DNA of 64,000 bases from Erodium maritimum (taxonomy: Eukaryota; Streptophyta; Magnoliopsida; Geraniales; Geraniaceae): assembly GCA_963921825.1 (NCBI GenBank), contig OY997596.1, positions 8,189,001 through 8,253,000 of the forward strand, written 5' to 3'. A program made the position numbers and the translations under genes. The notes under the pieces were generated by a model that did not search any database, had not been told where the DNA came from, and saw only the letters and a program-made list of their open reading frames with translations. Positions 1 through 12,040 of this stretch are shown here, piece after piece. Numbering within the stretch: position 1 is the stretch's first letter; every line of letters starts with the position of its first letter.

Positions 1-2622
1 ACAAAACTGAAAAAGGTAAATAATATAAACCAACAGAAAATCCAAACCCTGAGTCCTACGCTCAGTCAAATACAATAGTCAAAAATAACAGTACGTCTCT
101 AAGAAACAAAAAAATAGACCCGGGCCTCCGCTAGCTCCCAAGCTCTGCGTCACCCTCTAATCCAGATCATAGCTAATACCTGTAGAAAACAAGGTAAGGG
201 GTGAGCTTAACACTCAGTAGAGAAAAGCCACGAAATCCACCTAATTACAGACTTACAAAGAAAGCCTTTCCAAAGTTTAAAGTTTAATCAAAAGGGTTGA
301 AAAATCGATACGACACTTAACCCTTTCAAAGACAATACCCAACTTGCTTAGACACTCACCAGACCAACAACCCCCAACTTAACTCAACACTAACTACTAC
401 ACCAGGGCAACACCGAAGGGACAACCAAGGAAAACAACCATAGCCACAAGCACAGCAGCACTCACACACAACCACACTCATTCAAAAAACAAGCATTCTC
501 AACATCAATTCACACACTTGCACGGTTTCGGGAGCAACCCGCTCGGCCCGGCGAAGCCACACGCAACTTTCCCCAACACACAGTCGGGAGAGGCGATCGA
601 CCTCATCGCGGAACAACCTCATCGCGGACACAGCGTTTTACCGTTACACGGAAGGCAGGGAAATCGCCTCTTCGCGGAACAACCTCATCGTGGACACAAC
701 GTTTTACCGAGTGCTAATCGGAAGGTAGGGAAACCACCTCTTCGCGGGACACAGCGTTTTACCGACTCTAGGTCGGAAGGTAGGGAAACCACCTTTCTCA
801 TGTAACCACAGTACCACAATCTCAATCACAATCACAATCACAATCACATTCTCAATTTACTCCCGTAACCGTCACACACTTACCATCACTTACCGACACC
901 ACACTCAACGTGGTAACCCCACCGGCTTAGCAGGTATCCATTCCCCAATGTCCACATTTCAATATATCATGTAAACAGAATCAACCAATCAAGTCACTAA
1001 TATGCATCACTAAGATCTCCTCTACTCGTTTTCATGTTCGTTATTTATTAACCGTTCAAACAACACAGAGTACACAATTAAAAACAATCATCAAATAATT
1101 CTATAGGCGCGACATGGCCTGATTCTACCAGCACGACATACCAACACCTACAACACGACATGGCTCGTAGGTGGTTCGCAGTTTATAAGGCTACTCTAGT
1201 TAATCACATCCTATATACATACTAGTTATTTATCCAATTATTAAGGTTTGACTATATGCGTTCTAGTACGTCCGGAATAAAGTAAGGTTCCGAGGTATTT
1301 CCCTACCTCTCAGTCTCTATCTGGATCGCCTAGCTGCTGACGTCCGGGCCTACCTCCGGTCTTCACCACGATCGAGGTCAAAGCCTTGTTTTAACAAAAA
1401 TGGGACGGTAATCAGTCCCGGTCCAGTCCGTAACAGTCCTCTAAATCATCAAGTAAGTCCTTTAATTAGTCAATTAAGTCCTTTAATTTATCTGATTTAA
1501 GTCCTTTTATTTAGTTAATTAATTAATCCAACTGTCCGATCCGGCCCCGACCCGAACCTGGCCCGAATCCGGAAATCGGATCCGAAACTGACCTGGATCC
1601 GAGTCCAGACCCGAACCCGACCCGAGCCCGACCCAGACCCGGATCCAGACCCGATCTTGACCCAGACCCGACCCAGACCCAAGTTCATGCCCGACTCAGA
1701 CTCGAGTCCGGGCCTGGTCTGTCCTGGCCCAAGTCCAGGGCATGCGTCTTGTCCTAGCCCAAGGCCCGTGACTTTGGCTCTGGCCTGAGCTGGAAACGAG
1801 GCACAATGAGGCTAGGGTTCCGGCGAAGCGAGGACGAGGGAGAGGTGGAGCCAGGGTGGGTTTTCAACGGCGGCGACGGCGTCAGGAAGGCTCGGAGTGA
1901 CCGTGGTGGTCGTTGGTGCGAGCCTGGAGCCTCTCCGTCCAGATCTGACGGCGTGAGGGCTTCGCCGGCGTTGGAGCTCAGATTTGGAGCTCGAGAACTC
2001 CGGCCGTGTCTCTCCGGCCGAGCTCGCCCAAATCCAGCTCGCACGCTCGCGATTCTCAGGGAAAGGTTGACGGGGATGGCGAATCAGGCCGGGAAAAGGG
2101 CTCATCGTCACCGGTTCTCTCGTTTCCGGTGCGGCATGGCTCGAGACACAAACGACGGCGGCGGCGACGAAGGAATTGAAGCGGCGTGGTTCGGTTTCTG
2201 ACACGGGGAGGAAGGGTGGAGAGAAGAGGGGCTTCTGGTGGTGAGGGAGGGTCGTGGGTGGAAGCAGAAGAAGAAGGAGAAGGGAGATCGGAGCTTTGGT
2301 GTCGTGCGAGAGAAGAAGAAGACGAAGGGGCGAGAGAGAGAAGAGGGAGGTGTGCCTCGGGAAGCGTGCGAGCAAATGAGGACAGAGACGAGACGATGCT
2401 AGGGTTAGAGAGGCTGGGCTGGGCTTAGCTTGTTGGGCCTGGTCCTCTTAAAGGGCATGGCAGCATGGGCCTGGCTCAGCTGACTGGGCTGGTCCTGCTC
2501 GGCCTAAAGTCCCCTTATCTTTTTTTTTTTGAATTTGATCCAAAATTCAACCCGTTCTCCAACCCGCAACGTTCCAATTTAATAAATTAAATATTAAACC
2601 TTTTAACCGGGGCGGTCTTTAC
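1..2622 (-). mobile_element. Large LTR, TGTAA...GGGGCGTGACA superfamily, left end outside window
   Basis: Read on the minus strand, this begins with TGTAAAGACCGCCCCGGTT (from 2622). It follows the same block order as the complete 2.7-kb LTR at 22614-25360: GC-rich leader (about 1800-2400), degenerate GGGTCGGG-type repeats (1545-1700), the AGAG|GTAGGG donor-like site (1306), the ACTAGTATGCAT-like block, short tandem repeats (about 590-800) and the CTACAG|GT acceptor-like site (180). The window starts about 100 bp before the expected TGACA end. No gag or pol coding sequence lies beside it. The open frames inside (for example 1812-2375 minus) are low-complexity, differ between copies and are not genes. 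It appears to have inserted into the older LTR remnant at 2623-4032. Confidence 0.85.
590..800. repeat. Short tandem repeats inside the LTR
   Basis: Diverged units of about 65-70 bp carry the core GGACACAGCGTTTTACCGA followed by GGAAGGTAGGGAAACCACC. The same block occurs at 15230-15420 in the second minus-strand LTR. A (CACAAT)n-like microsatellite follows at about 815-850. Confidence 0.8.
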
Positions 2623-4032
2623 AACAACTTATTCGCCAAGAGAAACAAACCAAAGAAATACACGAATACCGAAATATAAGATAAATAAACCACGAGAGTT
2701 CGATCCACACACGAGCTCAACATATCGTACCAGAAACGCACATCGGCCTAGATATCTTCTTGGAACACACAGCGTCGGGGTGAAACGGATACATCGTACC
2801 GGAATACCCCTCGGTCCAGATGTCTTCCAGGACCACACAACATCGGGGTGAAACAACATACATCATACCGGAAACGCACATCGGCCTAGATATCTTCCCG
2901 GAAACGCACATTGGGGCAAGCAACAATACACCATACCGGAAACGCACATCGGCTTAAGTGTCTTCCCGGAAACACACCTCGGGGAAACAACAACACACCT
3001 CATACCGGAAACGCACATCGGCCTAGAGATCTTCCCGGAAACGCACCCTTTGGGTAAAGTCAAACAACATATCATACCAGAAACGCACATCGGCCTAGAT
3101 ATCTTCCTGGAAACACACCTCGGGGCAAGAAAACAACACGTCATACCGGAAACGCACATCAGCCTAGACGTCTTCCCGGAAACACACCTCGGGGTAAGCA
3201 AACAACATAACACACAATACCATACCAAACATAAACACCGAACTCATCGTAACATCAAACTGCGTTAGGACGCTCGGAGTGGGTTTCTCGACGACGGCGA
3301 CGGCGTTAGGACGCTCGGAACGACGAGGGGAAGTCGTCAGAGCGATCCTCGAGCACCTCCGTTCCAGATCTGACCCGTGGGAGATTTGCCGGTGCGGGAA
3401 TCCAAGATCTGGAGCTCGGGGGCTCCGGCGACTCTCTCTCCGCTCGCGCTCGATCAAATCGACCTCGTACAGGCTCGATTCGCAGGTAAAGAGCCAACGG
3501 GGAAGGTGAAACGAGCTGGGAAAGAGCTCACCGTCTTTGGTGTCTCTTGTTGCAGGCGCAGCGAGGGATTGAACGAAGGCGGCGGTACTGGTTCGAGCGA
3601 TTCGAGGAAGAAGAAGAGGAAAATAGGGTTTCTAGTGGTGAGGTTTTGTCACGGGTGGAAGGAGAAGAAGGTGGAGGATGGAGGGAGGTCGGAGAAGGGA
3701 CGACGACGAGGGTTTGGATCTGGTTCGCGAGAGAGAGAGAGTGAAGGTGAGAGGAGGAAGAAGGTGCGTTGGGACGCGTGCGCGAGAATGAGAAATGAAG
3801 CGGCGTTGCGAGGGTGTAACACGTAGGGTTGGCATGGGCGTGGCTGAGTGGGCCTTGTTGGGCCCGGTCTGGCTCGGCCCAAGCCGCGTCTGATCAGGCC
3901 CAGGCCTGATCTCTCCCCTTTTTTTTTTTTTTTTTTTTGCACTCGTTCAAATTTTCAGCCCGATTTCCAACCACGACGTTTCAAGTCGATAAAATTAATA
4001 CTTAGAACTTTAACCGGAGCGGTCTTTACACC
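2623..4032 (-). mobile_element. Internally deleted LTR of the same superfamily
   Basis: The minus strand starts at 4032 with TGTAAAGACCGCTCCGGTT and runs through the GC-rich leader (about 3260-3800). It then jumps directly into the tandem-repeat section that normally lies downstream of the putative intron donor, so roughly 1 kb of the usual LTR is missing. The right end interrupts a LINE ORF1 (4033-5125). The left end abuts the LTR at 1-2622, suggesting three nested insertion layers. Target duplications cannot be tested because the left flank is outside the window. Confidence 0.75.
2700..3235. repeat. Amplified 60-70 bp minisatellite
   Basis: Eight or so imperfect units carry ACCGGAAACGCACATCGGCC, TAGATATCTTCCCGGAAAC and CACCTCGGGG motifs. 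The same motif is present only a few times in related LTRs (for example 25590-25720 on the plus strand), so this copy has expanded it. Units differ by a few substitutions and small indels. There are no unique spacers as in a CRISPR array. Confidence 0.85.
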
Positions 4033-5125
4033 AAAGCTCTTCCCGATCGATTCCCGGCAACTGAGTCGTGCAGCCCAAGATTCTGTGGGTTAGCATTCCA
4101 CACTTGCGGCAAAAATCCACTACCCTCTCATATTGCAATTCAATCACAGCGGATGTTGTGGTACCTGGGAATCTGAGGCGAAGCCTACGCCGTAGAAGCC
4201 GGTGCAGCTCCATCCGAACTCGTAGCCATAAGAACATGTCATCCCGTCGAGCCAACGGGATCGGGGCCGAAAGGACCTGGGTGCCAATACTGTCTGCAAT
4301 GAGGCCGCGAATGTAATCATTCTTGGCTCCCCCCGGGATATTGAGCGACCGGACACTGAGCTCCACATGGTTGAAATTAAGCTCCTTGGCCCGGAAAAAT
4401 TGTGTGAGTGGCTCCAGCAGTAGAGGAAAAACCTTGAAGCTCTAGGGACCCCTATGTCGGATATTTTCCATCGTCTCAGCGGACGGGAAATGATATCCTG
4501 TGACCTCCGGGGACATGAACTCCACCTGAATCCCAGTCACCTTCCACTTCTGCAGCATCATCGCGCAGACAACGTTCTGGTTGTAGGGCCGGTCCACTGC
4601 AACCTTGGCTGTGAGGGAGAACTGATACGTGCCCTTGGTGAAAAGTGGGATCCCCTCCTCCGAGACCACCACTTCATCATCCTCGTCCTCCCAATCCGGG
4701 ACCGGGGATATACAAGTCGAATGGATCTCAGATGGAGAACTCGTCGACCCCCGTCCGCCTGAGGACCCAGGGCTCGAGTCCGATATCCGATCAGACGAAG
4801 GGCGGTATCTAGGCACCACCGTTGAGGATTGAGGTCGAGGAAGGGGTGGCAGAACCCGATGGGACTCCCTTGCCATCAGTTGGCGTCCATCTTGAGCCGG
4901 GACCGTCGACGACGTCGCAGGATCCACGGGTTCTGCCTGGTTCGCACCAGGTTTATCCTTCAGAGCCAAGAGGCTTGGCGGCCGCCGGGGATCCAACACG
5001 GGGAAGGCTGGATCTGGCTCGGACGACAGCGTGATGACGTCGTCGTAGGGGAAGCTTCGCTGGTCGGGGATCGCGAGCTGGTGAACGTCGTTAGCATCAG
5101 GTTGTAAGTGGCCGCTGGACGTCAT
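4033..5125 (-). pseudogene. LINE ORF1 remnant (DUF4283 plus CCHC zinc knuckle)
   Basis: Two minus-strand frames make up an ORF1-type RNA-binding protein of plant L1-like LINEs. The first (5125 to 4442) has an acidic or Ser/Pro-rich N-terminus and a DUF4283-like section ending ENIRHRGP. The second (4366 to 4033) continues with FPGTTTSAVIELQYER and the knuckle CRKCGMLTHRILGC (CX2CX4HX4C). A frameshift near 4370-4440 separates them. The frame is cut off at 4032 by the LTR. ORF1 proteins bind element RNA during target-primed reverse transcription. No RT remains in frame here. Confidence 0.8.
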
Positions 5126-5926
5126 TTCCGACTGGGAATGACGGGGGATAGGTAGATCCGGCGTTGTGTGGGTAGAAATGATCGTGGCCGGCGGTAGGAA
5201 GGTGATGGTGGCGATGGAAGTCGAGCAGGTATAGCGTGGAGCAGCAGAGGAGCACGAGCGAGGACGGGCTCGAGGTTGGTTGTGTGACGGCGATGGTGGT
5301 GACGAGGAGGGAGACGGTGGTCGGCGAGAACCAGCGGCGACAACGAACCCCAGCTAAGATAGAGAGGACCTCACCTGGAGATAGAAGAGAGCGTTTTTTA
5401 AGGTATTGTATAATCATTTTGATTATTAGTTAATTACATCAAGGGTAGTATATATCATGTGTATTATACTGTGTCATTGACACATTGCAGTGTACGGTCT
5501 TGTGGACAATTTATGGTGCATAAACAAATTGTAACCATAAACCAGTATTTATTTACTATTGACCGTCCCTCAAACACAATGATATAGCACCAACCATATC
5601 TAAATCCAAAATATGGGTTATATTTTCATCATTTTTCTATAACATATGTCATTTTTGGCTACAAAAAACATCAACATTCTTGTATGACCTCGGAAGGGTT
5701 TTTCTCGTCAGCAGTGTTTGCCTCCTTCCTTCCCACAATGTATCCATAGCACATACAAACAGCCATGCCGAGCACAAATATCATTTCATAAATTATAAAA
5801 GGAGTTTTATCAAGCATGACATATATTTCCACATCTATTTCTGTCCTCTGACCTGTAAAACCGATCCCAGAACAAAAACTTGTTATGTCCGTTAGAAGAA
5901 GAATGACGTTGAATCACAAGTTATGA
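5126..5926. other. Intergenic, LINE 5' leader then unique sequence
   Basis: The first 270 bp are GC-rich and probably the 5' leader of the minus-strand LINE whose ORF1 begins near 5125. From about 5400 the sequence becomes AT-rich and I recognise nothing. Confidence 0.4.
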
Positions 5927-6003
5927 CTAAGTGGGCTCGCCGTTGGCTGCAAGCTCAATGACGATTTGTCCTCTTGACCTCATTATGCGAAGCACTTTTA
6001 CCT

Positions 6004-6116
6004 ACACGTGTGAATATTTAAAAAATCGCTAGGCACTAGTCGGACAATTAAGCCTTTTGGGGATTAATCGGATCGGTCAACAAAGAAATGACGTCTAGAC
6101 GAGGTCTGGTCGGGAA
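6004..6116. mobile_element. MITE inserted in a GP210 exon, 8-bp TSD
   Basis: A 113-bp insert is flanked by exact TTTTACCT copies (5996-6003 and 6117-6124). Removing one copy plus the insert reconnects the GP210 codons for YE and VKVLR. Internal sequence (ATCGCTAGGCACTAGTCGG, GTCTAGACGAGGTCTGGTCGG) matches the elements at 13160-13302 and 13382-13517. An 8-bp duplication fits a hAT-type transposase. Confidence 0.8.
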
Positions 6117-6712
6117 TTTTACCTCATACACCACGTGACCGCCAAGCCCAAAATCTTCTCTGCTAATAGGACTGACCTTTATGGGAGCCCATCCATTCAC
6201 GTGAATTTGAGCATCTGCAAATGCAGATAGCAGTATCAAGCATAACAAATACGAGATTAGCAAATATTTCTAGTCTAAGATTACCAGTATTCCCCACTAA
6301 AGTTATGAAAGTTGTGTTACTGTCTCCACTCAATCTCAATATACTTTTTTTGAATAAGAACCTCAACATCTTGGTCTCCTGAAACACAATGAATGCTATG
6401 TCATACACAATGCTAAAAGTAATTTTTCTACTTGAACAGAAACACAAATAATTAAAAACAGACTTGAACAAGAGCTTATTAGAGCACGTACGTCGTGCAA
6501 GACTTGCAATTCCGATTCGCTGATGGGTGAATTTCGAGTCGCGAGCCCCACTATTTGGCTCTGGTTTTGTGGGGTTTTGATTCACTATTTTGTGAATCGA
6601 ATTCGTGAGTCGCAACTCACTATTCACAAACGTAAATCAGGTGTGCGAGGTTCACGAAAGGCAAACTAAGGTTTCAACGGTCGTTGTTGAATATTAAGTT
6701 AGTTAGCATATA

Positions 6713-8820
6713 TTCAAATTCAACACCTCTCATCCTATGTAAGAGACCTACTTGAGTCTGAGAGACTACATATCTAGGGTTATTGCCCTCTCTATTCTCT
6801 CTGCCACTTTTCTCATCTCCATCAAAACCTAACCCAAAATCCTCCATTTCCACCATGGTCATACCAAATCAGTGACTCACTGACCAGAAATGATAAGGCC
6901 GACCGTCCCTCTCTTCCAAAAGGGATTCGGAGCCTTCAAATCTTCTGATACACCCTCATGCGGTCATGGAGAGTCCGAACCAACCGACCAGGAAGGATGT
7001 GCAGGTCGTCCTCCCCAATCTGCCCCTACAACAATAGCTGGAATCCATGGCGGCTCCGACCACTGTGGTTGTGAACGCGAAGCCAAACTCGGATCGGTCC
7101 CCCGCTCCGCAACCCGGTCGGTATGGCCACGTCTGCAACTCCCGTCTACAACATCGAGAGGGGTCGATTCTACCCCCACGAAACTGGCTCTCATCACCCA
7201 ATCTTTCACCGGGGAGGCCTCCTCGCCTGTTGTCGTTGTTGTCATAGTTGGTGACTGAGGAGGACCCGAATGAGGACAACGAGGTACTTATTGGCCTGGT
7301 GGAAGCTGTTCCGACAGCCATAGACGGTCAATATCGTCACTCGTTAGCAGGTCGGATCATGGGGGATGCCAAGTCCAACGTCGCCATCCTCTGCGGTCTT
7401 AGGATAAAAAACTGTAAGGTTCAGGGCTTGGCCGTGGAGTGCTTTAACAAAGAAGTAGCCGTCTTCCACTTCTTGTCCAGTGCTTCAGTGGAGAATATCC
7501 GACATAGAGGACCATGGTCCTATAGCGGATACCCGGTGTTGTTGGTCCCTCTTCTACCTTGCATGGAATAGAGGTCTATCCCATTTCGGTTCATGGAGAT
7601 AGGAGTTTGGGTCTTCAATGTCCCGAGGGACGCTCGTAATGCTGCAGTTCGATCGATCCTTGCCAACGCTTTGGGTAATGAGGTAATATCTGCTCCTATC
7701 CTGACTCCACGTCGGTTAGATTATTTTTTGCGGTTTCGGGTAAGCCTTGATGTGAACAGGTCTTTCCGTCGGAGGGTGCAACTCCGGTTCCCGGGGCGTC
7801 GGGATTCCTCCACTGTGGAGCTACAATATGAGCATTTAGCGGTTTTTGTGCAAATGGGTCTTAACTCTTAATATAGACCGTCTGATCCGTACAGACTAGG
7901 GAACACCTAGGGCACCGCGGGTGCTCCCGGTGGATGATCTTCCTACCTCTCTCACTCCGGATCCAGCTCAGGATCGTCAGGATGGAAAGGGACTTCCTTT
8001 ACTACCACCTCCGGGATAGTCCGCACTCGAAGAGGATAGGGAAGCCAGTTCAGAGACCTGTGACATGGCTAAGGAATGTCCCAATGGGATAATTCCATCT
8101 ACTCAGTGGGCTCATGTAGGATCGTTAGCTAGGGTCACGGGGACCATAAAGACCTGTGATCTGGCTAACGTCTCCGAAGATGAGTGCCTTTCATATTTTG
8201 CAAGACAAGTAACCAACATGGTGGCTGGTATGGGAAAAAAAAAGGAGCCTCGGGCACATCTGAATGGCCCGAGATCTATGAGGATGAATGCAGCAAAGAC
8301 CAAAGGAAAGGGCAAGGTAGGTTAATTATATACATGGACTACCAAGCTGAAAGACCTCTTTGGTATCTCTTCCCAATAGCTGGTGGACGAGGATGATAGT
8401 GATGATCACCATGCAATGGCACTGAAACAACCCCGTTAGGGCCAATGAAAGGACTTCAGGAGGGGGGGGGGGGGACTATTTCTATTCCCCTAGACTTGGG
8501 ACGGGTGGTGCTTGTTCGTCCTGAGAATAGCCTGGGAGTATTGGAGTTTTATTTCAATTTCAGATTTTTATGTATTCTATTTAGTTTGGCTTTCTGGTTT
8601 CGTTTGATGTTTTGGCTTTTCCCCTGTTTTTGGGACGGTCGAACGTGGTGTCAATTTCTTTTGTTGTCTGTGATGTCAAAGCAGGATGTTTCTACGGGTC
8701 CACAAGCGCTAGGTATCGTAAGCGGGACTCAGACTATATTCTGGAGCCCAGGACCTCGGTCCTTTTGTAACTGATATTGGCAGTAGTGCATATTGACCTC
8801 ATCAGCATTTCAAAAAATAG
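6713..8820 (+). mobile_element. LINE deletion derivative with 15-bp TSD
   Basis: Exact duplicates of GTTAGTTAGCATATA lie at 6698-6712 and 8821-8835. The insert starts with a CT-rich leader, then carries a broken ORF1. DUF4283-type sequence runs from 7248 to about 7570 (SVENIRHRGPWSY) and continues at 7593-7871 (FPGRRDSSTVELQYEHL). The zinc knuckle is destroyed just after. A 3' region ending CATTTCAAAAAATAG follows with no reverse transcriptase, so this is an internally deleted copy mobilised in trans or deleted later. A 13-G run lies at 8462-8474. It sits between two GP210 exons. Confidence 0.82.
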
Positions 8821-9203
8821 GTTAGTTAGCATATAAGAATCTTAGTGAACCTCTGCTTAAAAACTCACGATGTAAAAATTAGCAGATTTTAATTAAATGG
8901 TTCATATGTGCAGATTCCAATTCAGTTTTTATGACTTTTAACTATTAATAAATAAAAAAACTCAATGATGTATATGCTCTTACCTGTCCATTCTGCCCTA
9001 GTATAGAAAACCCACCGATAAAACGTGCAGATGCACATCGAGAGACTTGGTTAGCTTCTCTCAGCGAAGCAGTAATGGAGATAGATCTAACTGACATCAT
9101 GCCCTTCAATCTGGGCGCTAAACGCATCAAGAGCATAGGTGAATATGGAAAAAAGAGGCAGTAGAAGTTTCCAGTATCGCGATCTATCCAAGGCACAACA
9201 TAC

Positions 9204-11107
9204 CTTATTTTTTGAAAGAGAAAAAAATATTAAGGACAATACATTCTACTAAAACGAAAAAATAAGTACAAGAAGAAGCCTACATACATACCCTATATAA
9301 CGAGGCTCCGCTTTACAATCAAACGGGACTCTCTTATAATTTCCAAGAGCACCTCCAGACTTCCCTATAGTAAGAAGGAAAATCGTTGTGTCACCTTATT
9401 GTATTATGGTCAATTACCAAATCATAACTCATACGTATCATTTGTCTCACATAGTAACAAGTTTGACAAATTAATCCTCAAATGTATCAAATATGTTAAG
9501 TGTGACTGACTCCGTGAAATACCAGTCACATGCTTGTCACGTGCTCTAAAACTTTCCTAAAATAGCATGAGAAAACTTGATGTCATAACGTAGACCTTTC
9601 GTTTATTCTCAAATCATAACCTGGTACTCACTAAACGATCGTTAAACTTGAGGACGGAAAATGCAATAGGTTGCTGTCAACGTTACTACATCAGAACGAA
9701 CGTTTGCTCGGGTTAGGGATTAGTAATAAACGAAAGGTGAGGGTACGGACATCGAGTAACCCCTAGTAAGAATTAAAATAGAAAGGGAAATGATAATTCT
9801 TTATCCTCAACTATATTTGATTTATAATTTACTACCCTCGATTATGCTTGATTTACAATTCACAACCCCCCACTTACATTTTGTTGCACCGTTAATGAAC
9901 AGTGATGGAAAACAGCAACTCTTCAAAGTGAATACATTTGAAGTAAGGGTATTGATTTGCTATTTCCTCTTATCAAAATATATGTTGAGAAATTCCTAAA
10001 AAGTATACAAAAAATACCCTTTTGTTGGATACCTTAATGTCACATGGAATTTATATCCGTCTCCGGGGAAAGGAACATTTGTTAGCATCTCTTTTGGAGC
10101 ATCCACGAAAATATCCTTCGTTACCACTCTAACTGTTGTTTGCAGTTTCACACTAGAACTTTCAAAAAGGACTGTTCACAGTTCACGAGTTGAAACTTAG
10201 AAAGGATACCAAACCAAACAAAAGGCACATTCATTAACAATAACAACCCATTGCATCGATGTAAGCAAATAGATTTAACGGAAAACCTCATTTTTGGTCG
10301 ATATATTAAACATTATTTTCATGTATTATCTTCATTGTCAAGTCTTGTCAGTGATTTTTAGTTAATTTCCAACAAAAGACATGCATGTTTTGAAAATACT
10401 AGTATTATCTTTAACACATTTTTGTCTTTTCTTTAAATTAGATAAAATCACTAACATGACTTGAAAATGAAGGCCGCATGCAGTCAGGTTATGAAAAGCG
10501 ACCTTTGTCCATAGGTCGGAATGGTATTTACCCCAAAATTTAACAAAGTCGATGATTTTAGAAGAAACCTCATTTTCAGACGATGTATTTGCCATTGTTT
10601 TCATGCCTGTATTGTATGTGACCTTCATTGCAAGTCCTACACATGACTTTTTAAAAATTTCAAGTCTTGTCAGTGACTTTGAGTTAATTTTCCAAACTTG
10701 ACATGTATTTTTTGAATATATCCGTGTTAATTTTAACAGATTTTGTCACTTTTTGAAAATTAAATAAAGTCACACAAAGTATGAAAAGTAAAATTTATCC
10801 CCTGATCAAAATGATATTTATGCCATAATTTTAAATCAATACCTTGGGTTCTACCTTGCCCCACCGATGTAGCTCTTCCAGACGACACAGATACAGATAA
10901 AATACTTTAATTGCCACTAAACCATCGACCAGAAACTTGATCATTTAATCCTGCGACGACAACGACTACAGTCACAAGAATATCCCTTGATAGAATACAT
11001 TAATTTGGTTGTTAATGCGAGAAATATACTTAAGTTTTATTGATTGGGCTATATAAAAAAGGCTCGAGTGTCTATGATAAAAGGTGATATGTTATCCAAC
11101 CTTCTTC
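9204..11107. other. Non-coding spacer inside the GP210 relic
   Basis: This lies between the GP210 exons at 8984-9203 and 11604-11731, where many GP210 exons should be. I see no exon similarity, only AT-rich sequence, so it marks the internal deletion. A short direct repeat (TATCCTCAACTATATTTGAT / TACCCTCGATTATGCTTGAT) lies at 9800-9855. Confidence 0.5.
10280..10840. repeat. Two diverged tandem copies of about 280 bp
   Basis: Both copies contain, in order, AACCTCATTTT, CAAGTCTTGTCAGTGA, GTTAATTT, a run resembling TTAACACATTTTTGTC, and end near ATTTACCCCAAAATTT or ATTTATGCCATAATTTT. Copy 1 is about 10280-10555 and copy 2 about 10563-10840. Neither encodes a protein I recognise. Confidence 0.65.
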
Positions 11108-11353
11108 AACCATCAGTTATCACTTTCTATCTGAGGTTGACCTTTCGTAACAATTCATAGCTCAAAAGTGATTTTTTTACAATTCATAACCCAAAAGTGG
11201 TACGTTTTTACAAAAAAAAAATAGCTGCTTTTCCTCCGTTAGGAATTGAAAAAACATACCACCTTTGGGTTAGGAGTTGTAAAAAATACCACTTTTTGAG
11301 CTAAGAATTGTTACGTAAGGTCAACCTCAACTAGGAAGTGATAACTGAAGGTT
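11108..11353. mobile_element. Foldback (MITE-like) element with about 100-bp arms
   Basis: The left arm begins AACCATCAGTTATCAC and contains TGAGGTTGACCTTTCGTAAC. The right arm is its reverse complement with scattered mismatches (AACCTTCAGTTATCAC, TGAGGTTGACCTTACGTAAC). The arms leave a loop of roughly 40 bp. No clear target duplication is visible. Confidence 0.75.
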
Positions 11354-11757
11354 ACGAACGATTAGGAATCAGCGTTACCCCTTAAGTAATTGTTCACCAC
11401 GTACTCACCTTCAATGGTAAAGTTAAGGTCACTTCCAAGGAAAATGTTTGGATTTTGAGGATATAAATGAGTATTTACATAAGCCTGAAAAAAAATGTTG
11501 ACATTCTTTAAGTTGAAAAATAACTTAAAATTATAGTGATATGCAGATGAAAGGAGAATGCAAATATACCAAGTCTCTCCGAGTAGTTCGAGAATATACT
11601 AACATGGCTTCTGCTACCGTTAGAACAATCTTATCAACCAGGTCCTTCCAATGATGCTCAAGGAGTTGCACAGAAACAATTTCATGCCCAGTTCCAATTC
11701 CTTTGGCCGCATATAAATCTGAATATACACCCTGCATCAAAAATAATAGTTATATAT

Positions 11758-12040
11758 AGGGTTAGTTGTCAAAAATAACCCTAAAGTATTGTCCAAAAAC
11801 GAAAACATACCTAAAGTTTTGTCCATGTTCCTGGGCTAATATTTTGTCCACCAAATTTCGTTAGAAAAACGTAACAGGGAGAAACTGTGATGAATGTTCA
11901 GAATAAATGGTCTGGACAATTCTTTGCAGATCCAATAGATTTGTGAGCAATACATAATGCATTCTAAAGTTGTGGGCAATTCATAATGCATTCTATAGTT
12001 GTGTGGGCAATACTTTAGGGTAATTTTTGACAATTAAACC
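11758..12040. mobile_element. MITE-like element with about 35-bp inverted ends, in a GP210 intron
   Basis: The left end is GGGTTAGTTGTCAAAAATAA plus CCCTAAAGTATTGTCC. The reverse complement of the right end is GGTTTAATTGTCAAAAATTA plus CCCTAAAGTATTGCCC. It lies between GP210 exons 3 and 4. No coding sequence and no exact target duplication were found. Confidence 0.65.

Noticed and set aside
1812-2375. 187-codon open frame inside the first LTR, and similar long frames at 18427-18960 and 22669-23175
   Set aside because: They lie at corresponding LTR positions but encode unrelated low-complexity Pro/Arg/Ser-rich strings, on different strands relative to the element. They are by-products of GC-rich leader sequence.
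2700-3235. Regularly spaced repeats suggestive of a CRISPR array
   Set aside because: The units are contiguous and diverged with no unique spacers, the same motif occurs in other LTR copies, and the host is a plant.
8462-8474. 13-G run as a G-quadruplex or polypurine tract
   Set aside because: It is a single homopolymer inside LINE 3' sequence with no adjacent LTR, so it is more likely slippage.
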